Shown here: positions 1 through 10,399 of the stretch, one piece after another | Position numbering within the stretch: position 1 is the stretch's first letter | Layout of the letters: the number at the start of each line of letters is the position of its first letter | Origin: Sulfuriferula sp. | GTDB taxonomy: Bacteria; Pseudomonadota; Gammaproteobacteria; Burkholderiales; Sulfuriferulaceae | Assembly (NCBI GenBank): GCA_013140765.1 | Contig: JABFSE010000003.1 | Coordinates: 100,269-164,268 of the forward strand | Direction: 5' to 3' | DNA: 64,000 nucleotides | Program-made: the position numbers and the translations under genes | Notes under the pieces: generated by a model | Told to the model about the DNA's origin: nothing | Seen by the model: the letters and a program-made list of their open reading frames with translations, nothing else | Database searches by the model: none

Positions 1-2510
1 GCGCACAAATCATCGACATCAACATGGACGAAGGCATGTTGGATGCGGAAGCGGCGATGGTACGCTTTCTGCATTTAATCGCGTCCGAGCCTGATATTGC
101 CCGCGTGCCTATCATGATAGATTCGTCGAAATGGTCGATTATCGAAGCGGGCTTGAAATGTGTGCAAGGCAAGTGCATCGTTAATTCTATTTCCATGAAA
201 GAAGGCGAAGCAGAGTTCCTCGCCCGCGCCAAGCTGTGTATGCGCTACGGTGCGGCGGCAGTGGTGATGGCATTTGACGAGGTTGGGCAAGCCGATACGC
301 AGGCGCGTAAAGTCGAGATTTGCACCCGCGCTTATAAATTGCTCACTGAAAAACTGAATTTCCCACCCGAAGATATTATTTTTGACCCTAACATTTTCGC
401 GGTGGCAACGGGCATAGAAGAGCATAACAATTACGCCGTGGACTTCATCGAGGCCACGCGTGAAATCAAGCGCACGCTACCCTATGCCAAAATCTCAGGC
501 GGCGTGTCTAACGTATCGTTCTCGTTCCGTGGCAATGAGCCTGTGCGCGAAGCCATCCACACCGTGTTCCTCTACCACGCCATCAAAGCGGGTATGGACA
601 TGGGTATCGTCAACGCGGGGCAACTCGGCGTTTACGACAGCATTCCTGCGGATTTACTGGAGCGCGTTGAAGACGTTATCCTCAATCGCCGCCCTGATGC
701 AACCGAACGCATGGTGGAATTTGCCGACGGTGTCAAAGGCAGCGCAAAAGAGCAGGTTGAAGATTTAAGCTGGCGCGAAATGCCTGTGGAAGCACGTCTG
801 TCACACGCGCTGGTCAAGGGCATTACGACTTACATTATCGAAGACACCGAAGCCGCACGTTTGCAAGCTGAACGCCCTATCCACGTCATCGAAGGCGCGT
901 TAATGGCGGGGATGAACGTGGTCGGTGATTTGTTCGGCGAGGGCAAAATGTTCCTGCCGCAAGTGGTCAAATCCGCTCGCGTGATGAAGCAGGCGGTCGC
1001 GCATCTGATACCGTTTATCGAAGAAGAAAAAGCCTTGAGCGGCGAATGTAGCCAGGCCAAAGGCAAAATCATCATGGCAACGGTCAAGGGCGACGTACAC
1101 GACATCGGCAAAAACATCGTCGGCGTGGTGCTGGCATGTAATAACTACGAAGTGGTGGATTTAGGTGTCATGGTTCCCGCCGCCAAAATCCTGCAAGCCG
1201 CTATCGACGAAAAAGCCGACATCATTGGCTTGTCAGGGCTGATTACGCCGTCGCTGGAAGAAATGGCCTACGTTGCCAAAGAAATGACGCGGCTGGGTAT
1301 GAAACAGCCCTTGCTCATAGGCGGCGCGACAACTTCTCTCGCCCACACCGCAGTCAAAATCGAACCAAATTACAACGGTGCAACGATTTACGTCAAAGAC
1401 GCGTCGCGTGCGGTCGGCGTGTGTACGCAGCTGCTCTCACCTGAACTGCATGACGCTTACGTGGCAGAAGTCAAAGCTGATTACATCCGCATCCGCGAAA
1501 GCCATAAAGGCAAAAAAGCGCAGTCCAAACGCGCGACATTGGCACAAGCGCGGGCGAATTCATTGGTGACCGACTGGACAAAATACACCCCGCCCGTGCC
1601 TAATCAGCTAGGCTTGCAAGTGTTCACTGATTATCCATTAGCTGAAATCGCGCCCTACATAGATTGGACTCCGTTTTTCCAGACCTGGGAGTTACATGGT
1701 CGTTATCCTAAAATACTCGACGATGAAGTGGTGGGCGTAGAAGCACGTAATTTATTTGCCGACGCGCAAGCCATGCTCAAGCGCATCATCGCTGAAAACT
1801 GGCTACACGCGAATGGCGTAATAGGCTTATTTCCCGCCAATCGCGTCAATGATGATATAGAAATTTACACCGATGAAACGCGCACCCAAGTTGCCATGAC
1901 TTACCACGCGCTACGCCAGCAAATGGAGAAACCGCCAGGTCGCCCAAATATGTGTCTGGCTGATTTTATCGCGCCTAAAGACAGCGGCGTGGCAGATTAC
2001 ATCGGTGGCTTTGCCGTCACCTCAGGCATGGGCATGGACGATCGCGTTGCCGCTTACGAAGCCGATTTAGACGATTACAATGCGATTTTATTCAAGTCAT
2101 TGGCTGACCGTTTTGCCGAGGCCTTTGCTGAGTGTATGCACGCCCGTGTGCGCCGTGAGTTTTGGGGCTATGCGCCTGATGAGGCGTTAAATAACGACGA
2201 CTTAGTTGATGAGAAATATCGTGGTATCCGCCCTGCACCAGGCTATCCCGCCTGCCCTGAGCACAGCGAAAAAGCCGTGCTGTTTGAGTTACTGCAAGCT
2301 ACCGCCAACACGGGCATGGTGCTCACAGAAAATTATGCCATGATGCCTGCGTCCAGTGTCTCTGGTTTCTATTTTTCGCATCCTGAATCCAGCTATTTTG
2401 CCGTTGCCAAAATCGACCGCGACCAGCTTGCGGACTATGCGCAGCGCAAGGGCTGGGATATGGATACGGCGGAACGCTGGCTCGCGCCTAACCTAGGCTA
2501 TGACAACTAA
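1..2510 (+). CDS. metH: Cobalamin-dependent methionine synthase, C-terminal part (5' end outside window)
   Basis: Transfers a methyl group from methyltetrahydrofolate through cobalamin to homocysteine, making methionine in the cytoplasm. The reading frame is open from base 3, so the N-terminal homocysteine-binding part and the start lie outside the window; 835 residues are visible. In order they show the end of the pterin-binding barrel ([22 protein letters not shown]), the cobalamin cap and Rossmann domain with the B12-ligand motif DVHDIGK, and the C-terminal AdoMet reactivation domain ([15 protein letters not shown], ending GYDN). The stop overlaps the next gene by 11 bases, suggesting translational coupling. 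No frame break is seen. Confidence 0.97.
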   Translation, partial: AQIIDINMDEGMLDAEAAMVRFLHLIASEPDIARVPIMIDSSKWSIIEAGLKCVQGKCIVNSISMKEGEAEFLARAKLCMRYGAAAVVMAFDEVGQADTQARKVEICTRAYKLLTEKLNFPPEDIIFDPNIFAVATGIEEHNNYAVDFIEATREIKRTLPYAKISGGVSNVSFSFRGNEPVREAIHTVFLYHAIKAGMDMGIVNAGQLGVYDSIPADLLERVEDVILNRRPDATERMVEFADGVKGSAKEQVEDLSWREMPVEARLSHALVKGITTYIIEDTEAARLQAERPIHVIEGALMAGMNVVGDLFGEGKMFLPQVVKSARVMKQAVAHLIPFIEEEKALSGECSQAKGKIIMATVKGDVHDIGKNIVGVVLACNNYEVVDLGVMVPAAKILQAAIDEKADIIGLSGLITPSLEEMAYVAKEMTRLGMKQPLLIGGATTSLAHTAVKIEPNYNGATIYVKDASRAVGVCTQLLSPELHDAYVAEVKADYIRIRESHKGKKAQSKRATLAQARANSLVTDWTKYTPPVPNQLGLQVFTDYPLAEIAPYIDWTPFFQTWELHGRYPKILDDEVVGVEARNLFADAQAMLKRIIAENWLHANGVIGLFPANRVNDDIEIYTDETRTQVAMTYHALRQQMEKPPGRPNMCLADFIAPKDSGVADYIGGFAVTSGMGMDDRVAAYEADLDDYNAILFKSLADRFAEAFAECMHARVRREFWGYAPDEALNNDDLVDEKYRGIRPAPGYPACPEHSEKAVLFELLQATANTGMVLTENYAMMPASSVSGFYFSHPESSYFAVAKIDRDQLADYAQRKGWDMDTAERWLAPNLGYDN

Positions 2511-3384
2511 ACCCGCGCACGTTATCGCGGCTTATTTAGCGGTTATTGCAATCTGGTCCACTACGCCGCTGGCGATTAAATGGAGCGGCGTAGGTGCGGA
2601 TTTTATGTTTCCGTTATTGATGCGCATGAGCCTGGGCTTGATATTGTGTGCTGGCTTGCTCATAGTTTTACGCATCAGCTTGCCCCTACACCGTGCCGCG
2701 ATACGTGCGTATTTTGCCGCAGGCGTGGGTATAGGCGGCGCGATGACGCTGGTTTATTGGGGCGCGGCAGACATATCATCAGGGCTAATTGCGGTTTTAT
2801 TTGGCTTGGTACCCGTGTTTACAGGTTTTATCGCCGCGTTGATGGGACAAGAAGCGCGACTTAGCATCACTAAAATCAGCGGTATTGCCATTGCAATAAT
2901 GGGGCTCATCATCATTTTTGGTGCAGGTACGCACATCACGCCAGCCGCCATCCCTGCTTTTCTTGCTGTGCTTGCCGCCGTGGTGGTGCAATCGGCCAGC
3001 TTGGTTTGGGTGAAGCGCGTCGGGGCTGACATTCCACCGTTGGCGTTGACGACAGGTGCACTGGCTGTCGTGGTTATGTGTTTATTGCCTGCTTGGTGGA
3101 TGCTGTTCGGGCAAGTGCCACAATGGACACAATTGGCGGTGTTTTCCACTTTGTATTTGGGTATATTTGGCTCGGTAATAGGCTTTACTTTGTATTTTTA
3201 TGTAACCCAACAACTCGCCGCTGGGCAGGTTGCGCTGATTACTTTAGTTACGCCCGTCACCGCATTATTGCTTGGGCTGTGGTTAAATCACGAAAACGTA
3301 CCCTCGCAAATTTGGTTAGGTACAGCTTGTATTTTAATTGGCTTAATACTGCATCAACGGCAAGGCACACCCGTGTTAAAATAG
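2500..3384 (+). CDS. DMT-superfamily (EamA) permease
   Basis: A 294-residue inner-membrane protein of about ten hydrophobic segments in two similar halves, the architecture of the EamA drug/metabolite transporter family. The second half ends in the typical pattern ([24 protein letters not shown], then a GLWLNHE loop). The ATG lies inside the end of metH (ATGACAACTAA), so it is probably co-translated with it. Substrate cannot be read from sequence; family members export amino acids, nucleosides or other metabolites. The association with metH may be positional only. Confidence 0.85.
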   Translation: MTTKPAHVIAAYLAVIAIWSTTPLAIKWSGVGADFMFPLLMRMSLGLILCAGLLIVLRISLPLHRAAIRAYFAAGVGIGGAMTLVYWGAADISSGLIAVLFGLVPVFTGFIAALMGQEARLSITKISGIAIAIMGLIIIFGAGTHITPAAIPAFLAVLAAVVVQSASLVWVKRVGADIPPLALTTGALAVVVMCLLPAWWMLFGQVPQWTQLAVFSTLYLGIFGSVIGFTLYFYVTQQLAAGQVALITLVTPVTALLLGLWLNHENVPSQIWLGTACILIGLILHQRQGTPVLK

Positions 3385-3412
3385 TTCACACTTTTGCCCT
3401 GCTTGCCTAATC

Positions 3413-4801
3413 ATGAACCAATTCGTCGCCTCTGCCGATCAAGAACTTGCCGCAATTAAATTGCCGCCGCATTCGGTTGAAGCAGAGCAGTCTATACTGG
3501 GTGGTTTGCTGTTAGAAAATAACGCATGGGACAAAATCGCCGATGTCGTCAGCCGACAAGATTTTTATCGGCATGACCATAAACTCATTTACACCGCGAT
3601 TACCAAGCTACTTGAGCAAAGCAAACCTGCCGACGTGGTGACTGTTGCCGAACATCTAGAAAATCTAGCCGAATTAAACAACATCGGCGGCTTGCCCTAT
3701 TTAGTCGCATTAGCGCAAAACACGCCCTCTGCCGCGAATATCCGCCGCTATGCCGAAATCGTTCGCGACCGCTCGATTATGCGTAAGCTAGTTGAAGTGG
3801 GTACAGATATTGCTGATTCCGCCTATAGTCCAGCGGGGCGTTCTGCCAACGAATTATTGGACCAAGCGGAATCTAAAGTATTCGACATTGCCGAAGCAGG
3901 TGCGCGTAGCCAAAAAGGCTTCTTGGAAATGAAACCGCTGCTCACTGAAGTGGTCGAGCGTATTGATGAATTATTCAGCCGAGAGAATCAAAGTGACATC
4001 ACGGGCATCCCCACAGGTTTTGCAGATTTAGACAGTAAAACAGCAGGCTTGCAAGCAGGCGACTTAATTATCGTTGCGGGCCGACCATCTATGGGGAAAA
4101 CTGCATTTTCTATCAACATGGGCGAAAATATCGCCATAGAAAGCGGTCTGCCTGTGGCGATTTTTTCTATGGAAATGGGCGGCGCACAGCTAGTGATGCG
4201 TATGCTAGGCTCTATCGGACGACTAGACCAACACAAACTGCGCACAGGTAAACTGCAAGATGATGATTGGCAAAAACTCACCTACGCCGTCGGCAAGCTC
4301 AACGATGCGCCTATCTTTATCGACGAAACACCTGCGCTCAATTCACTAGAGCTACGCGCCCGCGCCCGTCGCCTACATAGACAATGCGGCAAGCTCGGCT
4401 TGATTATAATTGATTACATCCAGCTCATGTCCAGCGTCACCAGCGGCGAAAATCGCGCCACAGAAGTATCAGAAATCTCACGTTCGCTCAAAGGCTTAGC
4501 AAAAGAATTGCAATGCCCCATCGTGGCACTTTCACAGCTTAATCGCTCATTAGAACAACGACCAAATAAACGCCCAGTGATGTCAGACTTGCGTGAATCA
4601 GGGGCGATAGAACAAGATGCGGACGTGATATTGTTTATTTATCGCGACGAAGTTTATAACCCTGATAGCCCAGACAAGGGTAGCGCGGAAATCATCATTG
4701 GCAAACAGCGTAACGGCCCTATCGGCACAGTGCGCTTAACCTTCCTTGGCGAGCATACGCGCTTTGAGAATTACGCAAATGGGTCTAGCGGGAGTTACTA
4801 A
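3413..4801 (+). CDS. dnaB: Replicative DNA helicase DnaB
   Basis: Hexameric 5'-3' helicase that unwinds DNA at the replication fork and recruits primase. At 462 residues it has family length. The N-terminal domain (PPHSVEAEQSILGGLL) binds primase; the RecA-like C-terminal ATPase carries Walker A GRPSMGKTAF near residue 223, Walker B LIIIDYIQLM and the DnaB signature (SDLRESGAIEQDADVILFIYRDEVY). There is no intein insertion. The gene abuts alr directly (TAA followed at once by ATG), the dnaB-alr pairing common in proteobacteria. The Shine-Dalgarno region upstream of the ATG is weak. Confidence 0.98.
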   Translation: MNQFVASADQELAAIKLPPHSVEAEQSILGGLLLENNAWDKIADVVSRQDFYRHDHKLIYTAITKLLEQSKPADVVTVAEHLENLAELNNIGGLPYLVALAQNTPSAANIRRYAEIVRDRSIMRKLVEVGTDIADSAYSPAGRSANELLDQAESKVFDIAEAGARSQKGFLEMKPLLTEVVERIDELFSRENQSDITGIPTGFADLDSKTAGLQAGDLIIVAGRPSMGKTAFSINMGENIAIESGLPVAIFSMEMGGAQLVMRMLGSIGRLDQHKLRTGKLQDDDWQKLTYAVGKLNDAPIFIDETPALNSLELRARARRLHRQCGKLGLIIIDYIQLMSSVTSGENRATEVSEISRSLKGLAKELQCPIVALSQLNRSLEQRPNKRPVMSDLRESGAIEQDADVILFIYRDEVYNPDSPDKGSAEIIIGKQRNGPIGTVRLTFLGEHTRFENYANGSSGSY

Positions 4802-5869
4802 ATGTCACGCCCTGTTTTTGCTTACATCGACACGGTCGCGCTACAACATAATTTAAGCGTCATTCGCCGCCATGTTGGCACGTCGCGGATTATCGCAGTG
4901 GTCAAAGCGGATGGCTATGGGCATGGATTAGCCCGCATTGCGCAAGCACTATTGGGTGCAGATAGCTGTGCCGTTGCTTCCATAGACGAAGCCATACAGT
5001 TACGCGAATTAGGTTGGACTAAACCCATTCTGCTATTAGAAGGCGTTTTTGAAATTGAGGAAATCCGCTACTGTATCCAATATGATTTAAGCATCGTTAT
5101 CCACCATTACGAACAAATCAACATGTTGCGTGCGGCTAAACTCACGCAAACGATACCTGTATTTATCAAATTCAATAGCGGTATGAATCGGCTGGGCTTC
5201 AAGCAGGATGCGTTTCGGACTGCGCTGGCGCAAATACAATCCATCGCGATGCTATCGCCCATTACTTTAATGAGCCACTTTGCCACAGCCGATGACGACA
5301 ACGGCATCAGCACGCAGATGAACATCATCCAACAGCAATTCGCCCGCCTGCCTTACCCTACCAGCCTCGCTAATTCAGCGGCGGCCTTGCGCTACCCTGC
5401 CAGTCATGGCGAATGGATACGCGCAGGCATTGCCCTCTATGGTGCGTCGCCGTTTGCTGATACTCGTGCCGATACGCTAGATTTACGCCCCGTCATGACT
5501 CTCCATAGCCGCATTATCGCGGTGCAAACACTGATGACAGGCGAGGCATTAGGCTATGGGCTAATTTGGGTGGCTGAACGCAATAGCCGAATTGGCATCG
5601 TTGCCTGCGGTTACGCCGACGGTTATCCGCGCCATGCCAGCACAGGCACACCGATACTCGTCAACGGACAACGCACGCAGGTGCTGGGGCGGGTATCTAT
5701 GGACATGCTATTCGTCGATTTAACTCAGCTCCCCGATGCGGGCGTAGGCAGTCAAGTTATTTTATGGGGACAGGGTCTGCCCGTAGAAGAAGTGGCGCAG
5801 GCGGCTGGCACAATTAGCTATGAATTGCTGTGCGCACGTGCAAAACGCGTGACTGAACGCGAGCTTTAA
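4802..5869 (+). CDS. alr: Alanine racemase
   Basis: PLP enzyme interconverting L- and D-alanine and supplying D-alanine for peptidoglycan. It is 355 residues long. The PLP lysine lies in VVKADGYGHGL near residue 34, and the opposite-face catalytic tyrosine in the conserved GYADGYPR. The start codon follows the dnaB stop without a gap, so the two are co-transcribed. Its product is used by the D-Ala-D-Ala ligase encoded 6 kb further on. A strong bidirectional hairpin terminator follows 14 bases after the stop. Confidence 0.97.
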   Translation: MSRPVFAYIDTVALQHNLSVIRRHVGTSRIIAVVKADGYGHGLARIAQALLGADSCAVASIDEAIQLRELGWTKPILLLEGVFEIEEIRYCIQYDLSIVIHHYEQINMLRAAKLTQTIPVFIKFNSGMNRLGFKQDAFRTALAQIQSIAMLSPITLMSHFATADDDNGISTQMNIIQQQFARLPYPTSLANSAAALRYPASHGEWIRAGIALYGASPFADTRADTLDLRPVMTLHSRIIAVQTLMTGEALGYGLIWVAERNSRIGIVACGYADGYPRHASTGTPILVNGQRTQVLGRVSMDMLFVDLTQLPDAGVGSQVILWGQGLPVEEVAQAAGTISYELLCARAKRVTEREL

Positions 5870-5883
5870 TGTGGCGGCGCAAT

Positions 5884-5915
5884 AAAAAAGGCGTTCCAAT
5901 TGGAACGCCTTTTTT
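5884..5915. terminator. Bidirectional intrinsic terminator between alr and the cytochrome c gene
   Basis: A perfect 32-bp palindrome: six A, then GGCGTTCCAATTGGAACGCC, then six T. Each strand therefore gives a GC-containing hairpin followed by a U-run. It lies between two convergent genes and can end transcription of both. Confidence 0.92.
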
Positions 5916-5931
5916 ACGCGAGTAAAACTGT

Positions 5932-6510
5932 TTATTTCTTCGCGTCTGCCGCTGGTGCAGTGGCAGGTGTTGCGCCCGCTACCGCTGGTGCTGTTGCCGC
6001 TGCCGCTGCCGCAGGTGCAGGTGGTGTGAATTTAGCACCTGCCGCGTTAGCCATGTAAGCCACGCCATTAGCAATTTCAGTATCAGTCAAATCAGGATTG
6101 CCGCCACGTGCTGGCATTTGACGGATACCTTCTAGTGCGTGTTTAATCAGCGTATCGTAACCTTGCTTGATACGAGGACCCCAAGCACCTTTATCTTCAT
6201 ACTTAGGTGAACCTAACGCGCCAGAACCATGGCAACCGATACACACAGCCGCATATACCTCAGCACCCGTTTTATCTACGTGGATAGCATTAGGGTCTGC
6301 CAAGTTGATTTCGCCTACAGGGTGGATACGCTCTTCAACAGCCGCATCGTTATATGCCATAGATTGCTCAGTAGAATGACTGCCTTGAATTTTTGCAACC
6401 AAACCGACAATCAATAAAATTGCGAATAATGGTGCAAACAAGCCACCCCATAACGCAAAGAAAAACTGCTGAGGGGTGGTTTTGGTCATTTTTGCGTGGT
6501 GATCACTCAT
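5932..6510 (-). CDS. Membrane-anchored class I cytochrome c (cytochrome c5 type)
   Basis: A 192-residue haem protein, probably carrying electrons in the periplasm at the inner membrane. A hydrophobic segment (about residues 16-40) has no clear cleavage site and likely anchors it. The single haem site is CIGCH at residues 90-94, with the probable axial methionine at 132 (IRQMPARGG), as in cytochrome c5/c555 domains. The last 30 residues are an Ala/Pro-rich low-complexity tail. AAGGATG lies 6-7 bases before the ATG. No oxidase or reductase genes adjoin it, so its partner is unknown. Confidence 0.88.
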   Translation of the reverse strand: MSDHHAKMTKTTPQQFFFALWGGLFAPLFAILLIVGLVAKIQGSHSTEQSMAYNDAAVEERIHPVGEINLADPNAIHVDKTGAEVYAAVCIGCHGSGALGSPKYEDKGAWGPRIKQGYDTLIKHALEGIRQMPARGGNPDLTDTEIANGVAYMANAAGAKFTPPAPAAAAAATAPAVAGATPATAPAADAKK

Positions 6511-6675
6511 ACATACATCCTTAAAATAAAGTCATGGATTTGGAATACCCATGATTATAACGTCAATTCTTCAATCGCAAAAGCATAGACTGTAAATTCT
6601 ACAGGCGGTAGCTTACGTAAACCTGTTTAAGCTATAGACGTTTGAACACAAAATCGCTATGCTGTCGAACTCAAC

Positions 6676-6752
6676 GCGCCCGTAGCTCAGATGGATAGAG
6701 TATTGGTTTCCGAAGCCAAGGGTCACTGGTTCGACTCCAGTCGGGCGCACCA
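6676..6752 (+). tRNA. tRNA-Arg (anticodon CCG)
   Basis: A 77-nt cloverleaf with encoded CCA. The acceptor stem GCGCCCG (6676-6682) pairs with CGGGCGC (6742-6748). The anticodon stem TTGGT/GCCAA encloses loop TTCCGAA with anticodon CCG at 6710-6712, which reads CGG. The T-arm is ACTGG-TTCGACT-CCAGT. It stands alone in the gap between the cytochrome gene and the lpxC end of the division cluster, on the opposite strand to both. Confidence 0.96.
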
Positions 6753-6765
6753 AATCTCGACCTGT

Positions 6766-6948
6766 TTACAACAACAGTAAACGCTCCGCCACGATGAGCA
6801 TACCGAAAACGGCAATTAAAATTACGCCTGCTTTCAGCACATTCCATACGTAGCGCAAGTAACGCTTATCGCCCGTCAAAAAATACAACGCGCCTGAGAG
6901 GATGAGGGCGATACAGGCGAGTATAAATAGTAAACGAATAATAAACAT
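6766..6948 (-). CDS. Small two-helix membrane protein downstream of lpxC
   Basis: A 60-residue protein with two hydrophobic segments ([19 protein letters not shown] and the stretch after residue 35) separated by a basic loop (TGDKRYLRYVW). I do not recognise a family. The chosen ATG at 6948 overlaps the lpxC stop as TAATG, which suggests translational coupling; an upstream in-frame start at 6972 would add eight residues. It is the last gene of the division cluster. Function unknown; a role at the inner membrane is all the sequence supports. Confidence 0.7.
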   Translation of the reverse strand: MFIIRLLFILACIALILSGALYFLTGDKRYLRYVWNVLKAGVILIAVFGMLIVAERLLLL

Positions 6949-7865
6949 TAGCTGGCTAGTTGTGGTTGCCATTGCCGCACATTGGCGGGGGCAAGCGTTG
7001 CATCTTCAAAGCTGACGTATTCCCAAGCGGTTTGGTCTTGCAATAGCATACGCAGTAGTTTGTTATTGAGTGCGTGCCCCGATTTGTGGGCGTAGAAGGC
7101 ACCGATAATGGGGTGGCCAATAATGTACAAATCGCCTATTGCATCAAGTACTTTGTGTTTAACAAACTCATCTTCGTAACGCAAACCATCACTATTTAAT
7201 ACGCGGAATTCGTCCATGACGATAGCATTGTCGAGGCTACCGCCCAATGCCAGCCCATTTGAACGCAACCACTCTACTTCTTGCATAAAGCCAAAAGTAC
7301 GCGCGCGACTGACTTCTTTGATATACGAAGTTTGAGCGAAATCCAGGCTAATAACTTGCCCAGATTTTTCAAACACAGGATGCTTAAAGTCTATGGTAAA
7401 TTCGATTTTGAAGCCGTCGTAGGGTTCAAAACGCACATTTTTGTCGCCATCAATCACTTCTACGGTTTTCTTGATACGGATAAAACGCTTGGCAACACCT
7501 TGTTCAGTAAAGCCAGCCGACTGTAATAGAAATACAAATGACGAGGCTGAACCATCCATAATCGGCACTTCTGGACCGTCCATGTCGATATACACATTAT
7601 CGACCCCTAAGCCTGCCAATGCCGACATTAAATGCTCAACCGTCGCCACCGTGGTTTTGCCGTTGTCGAGCGTCGAGCATAAACGCGTATCGCCGACTTG
7701 ATTGGCGTTGACTGCAATATCCACAGGCTCTGCCAAGTCCACGCGCCTGAACACCACACCCGTATTGGGTGCGGCAGGGCGTAGTACGATACTGGCTTTT
7801 GTGCCTGTATGTAGCCCTACGCCTGAAGCGCGTATGATATTTTTAATCGTGCGTTGCTGTATCAT
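6948..7865 (-). CDS. lpxC: UDP-3-O-acyl-N-acetylglucosamine deacetylase
   Basis: Zinc amidase for the committed step of lipid A synthesis, acting in the cytoplasm. It is 305 residues, the normal length. Zinc ligands are visible as His78 (TVEHLMSAL) and the HKVLDAIGD motif (His and Asp four apart, near 237/241); the catalytic histidine lies in [11 protein letters not shown]. It sits 69 bases downstream of ftsZ, the usual end of the proteobacterial dcw cluster. It shows the Gram-negative outer membrane contains lipid A. Confidence 0.98.
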   Translation of the reverse strand: MIQQRTIKNIIRASGVGLHTGTKASIVLRPAAPNTGVVFRRVDLAEPVDIAVNANQVGDTRLCSTLDNGKTTVATVEHLMSALAGLGVDNVYIDMDGPEVPIMDGSASSFVFLLQSAGFTEQGVAKRFIRIKKTVEVIDGDKNVRFEPYDGFKIEFTIDFKHPVFEKSGQVISLDFAQTSYIKEVSRARTFGFMQEVEWLRSNGLALGGSLDNAIVMDEFRVLNSDGLRYEDEFVKHKVLDAIGDLYIIGHPIIGAFYAHKSGHALNNKLLRMLLQDQTAWEYVSFEDATLAPANVRQWQPQLAS

Positions 7866-7934
7866 AATTTTAGTCGTTTTTGGTGCGGATAATTGCGCCC
7901 ATTATAACGCAACTATCTGCCCTGATAACTCACC

Positions 7935-9104
7935 TCAATCGGCTTGCTTGCGCAAGAATGCAGGAATATCCAAGTAATCCATGCCTGATTTTTCCATCGC
8001 CGCCACTTGTGCGACGTTGCCAGCGCTACGAGCACTGCGAAACACCGTAGGTTCGCTGGCATCTGTTTGATAATCCGCCGCACTGGCCGAATAATCATCC
8101 GTACCCGTTTTCATAACGATGACAGGTTTAGGTTGTTGACGTGCCGCCACTGCGCCACCTAGCCCCGTTGCGACAATAGTCACGCGCAATTCATCGCCGA
8201 TTTCTTCATCAATAACCGTACCGATAATCACGGTTGCTTCTTCAGCGGTGAAACTCTTAATGGTATTCATGACTTCGTAATACTCTTTCATCTTGAACGA
8301 GCTGGATGCCGTAATGTTAACCAGCACGCCACGCGCACCTGCTAAATTCACATCCTCCAACAATGGGCTGGCAACCGCTTGCTGTGCCGCCATACGCGCG
8401 CGATCTGCACCTTGTGCCGCCGCAGAACCCATCATCGCCATACCCATTTCGGACATAACGGTAGTCACGTCAGCAAAGTCCACGTTGACCATACCTGGGC
8501 AATTAATCACTTCAGCAATCCCCGCCACCGCGCCATGCAATACGTTGTTAGCCGCTTTGAACGCGTCCAGCATAGACACATCTTCGCCCAATACCTGCAT
8601 GAGCTTTTCATTAGGAATCACAATGAGTGAATCAACATGGCGCGACAAGGCTTCTATCCCAGCATTTGCCAAGCGCACGCGTTTACCTTCAAAAATAAAT
8701 GGCTTAGTGACAACAGCCACTGTCAATATACCCAACTCCTTAGCCACTTCAGCGACCACAGGTGCAGCCCCTGTTCCCGTGCCGCCCCCCATGCCTGCGG
8801 TGATGAAGAGCATGTCTGCGCCTTCGATAAGCTCGGCAATGCGGTCGCGGTCTTCTAGCGCCGCTTCGCGCCCGACTTCAGGATTTGCACCCGCGCCCAA
8901 GCCGCGTGTGAGCTTGCCGCCTAATTGCAGTTGCACTTTGGCTTTATTGCGTTGCAAGGCTTGTGCATCGGTGTTAATGCAAATGAATTCTACGCCCTCC
9001 ACACCGCAAGTAATCATATGGTCAACCGCGTTACCACCACAACCACCTACGCCTATCACTTTAATAACGGCTTCTTGACTCACTGTATCCATAATCTCAA
9101 ACAT
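7935..9104 (-). CDS. ftsZ: Cell division GTPase FtsZ
   Basis: Tubulin-like GTPase that forms the Z-ring at midcell. It is 389 residues. The GTP-binding signature GGGTGTG is at residues 106-112, the T7 synergy loop NVDFADV lies near 206, and the C-terminal peptide DYLDIPAFLRKQAD binds FtsA and other anchors after a variable linker. The ATG is preceded by AGGAG. Gaps of about 70 bases on both sides contrast with the overlapping genes upstream, so ftsZ may have extra promoters of its own. Confidence 0.99.
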   Translation of the reverse strand: MFEIMDTVSQEAVIKVIGVGGCGGNAVDHMITCGVEGVEFICINTDAQALQRNKAKVQLQLGGKLTRGLGAGANPEVGREAALEDRDRIAELIEGADMLFITAGMGGGTGTGAAPVVAEVAKELGILTVAVVTKPFIFEGKRVRLANAGIEALSRHVDSLIVIPNEKLMQVLGEDVSMLDAFKAANNVLHGAVAGIAEVINCPGMVNVDFADVTTVMSEMGMAMMGSAAAQGADRARMAAQQAVASPLLEDVNLAGARGVLVNITASSSFKMKEYYEVMNTIKSFTAEEATVIIGTVIDEEIGDELRVTIVATGLGGAVAARQQPKPVIVMKTGTDDYSASAADYQTDASEPTVFRSARSAGNVAQVAAMEKSGMDYLDIPAFLRKQAD

Positions 9105-9175
9105 GCTAAATCTCCTTTGACTTAAAGTTAACGCAATAATGTTGTAATAATCTTAAAATGCCGCTGAAAACACTG

Positions 9176-10399
9176 CTAAAAACTCTTAAACCAACTCTTC
9201 ATTTTTTCAATAATGCTCGCACCTGAAAACTTATGTGCGGCTGGGTTATCCTGTTGATCCAAGCCCGCTAACAACAACCCCATCCCTGTTGCATAGCGGG
9301 TATGGTGCATGGTTGCCAACCCACCTTCATACTTCGGCATACCTAAACGTACTGGCATATGGAACACCTCCTCACCTAATTCCACCATGCCTTGCATAGC
9401 GGCAGAACCCCCTGTAATTACAATGCCTGAACGCATCAACTCCTCAAAACCACTACGACGCAATTCGGCCTGCACCATTTCATACAATTCCAAGACCCGT
9501 GGCTCTATCACTTCAGCCAATAGCTGCCGTGACATTTGGCGTGCACCGCGATCACTCACGCCTGGCACTTCAAACATATCGTGGGCGCCTGCCAATTGAC
9601 GCAAGGCACAGCCATATCCGATTTTAATGTCTTCGGCATCCTTCACAGGCGTGCGTAATGCCAGTGCAATATCATTCGTCACCTGATCGCCAGCAATAGG
9701 TATCACCGCCGTATGGCGTATTGCACCTTGCGTAAATATCGCAATATCGGTAGTACCGCCGCCTATATCGACGATGGCTACGCCCAAATCTTTTTCATCC
9801 TCACTCAGCACCGCCATTGCCGAAGCCAACGGTTGCAGCACTAAATCAGCGACTTCTAAGCCGCAACGACGCACGCATTTAATAATGTTTTGCGCCGCCG
9901 ATACCGCACCTGTCACAATATGCACTTTGACTTCCAGACGCACGCCGCTCATACCTAACGGCTCACGCACATCCTCTTGTCCATCGACCAAGTATTCTTG
10001 CGGCAAAATATGCAAAATCTGCTGATCCGTCGGGATGTTTACCGCACGTGCCGTTTCTATGACTTTATCGACATCCCACTGCGTCACTTCTTTGTCTTTA
10101 ATCGGCACCATACCGTGCGAGTTAAAGCTCTTGATATGACTACCCGCGATACCCGTATAAACCTCGGTGATTTTACAATCAGCCATTAGCTCCGCTTCTT
10201 CCAAAGCGCGTTGGATAGAATTAACGGTGGATTCGATATTGACCACCACCCCCCTTTTCAAGCCGCGTGACGGATGACTACCCATACCAACGATTTTAAT
10301 ATCGCCCTCAGGTGATACTTCAGCAACAATGGCAATCACTTTGGACGTACCGATGTCCAGCCCCACTATCAAATCGCGCTTATCTTTCATTTTGCTCAT
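9176..10399 (-). CDS. ftsA: Cell division protein FtsA
   Basis: Actin-like ATPase that tethers FtsZ filaments to the membrane. It is 407 residues. The actin-fold phosphate loops are seen (VGLDIGTSKV near the N terminus, VDIGGGTTDIAIF, and GIVITGGSAAMQG), and the C-terminal amphipathic membrane-targeting helix is IEKMKSWFKSF. It overlaps ftsQ by ATGA and precedes ftsZ, the conserved ftsQ-ftsA-ftsZ order. Confidence 0.98.
   Translation of the reverse strand: MSKMKDKRDLIVGLDIGTSKVIAIVAEVSPEGDIKIVGMGSHPSRGLKRGVVVNIESTVNSIQRALEEAELMADCKITEVYTGIAGSHIKSFNSHGMVPIKDKEVTQWDVDKVIETARAVNIPTDQQILHILPQEYLVDGQEDVREPLGMSGVRLEVKVHIVTGAVSAAQNIIKCVRRCGLEVADLVLQPLASAMAVLSEDEKDLGVAIVDIGGGTTDIAIFTQGAIRHTAVIPIAGDQVTNDIALALRTPVKDAEDIKIGYGCALRQLAGAHDMFEVPGVSDRGARQMSRQLLAEVIEPRVLELYEMVQAELRRSGFEELMRSGIVITGGSAAMQGMVELGEEVFHMPVRLGMPKYEGGLATMHHTRYATGMGLLLAGLDQQDNPAAHKFSGASIIEKMKSWFKSF

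Noticed and set aside
8293..9078. A 261-codon open frame on the plus strand opposite ftsZ
   Set aside because: It lies entirely antisense to a certain gene, is rich in Ser/Thr/Ala from reversed codon bias, and has no family motif.
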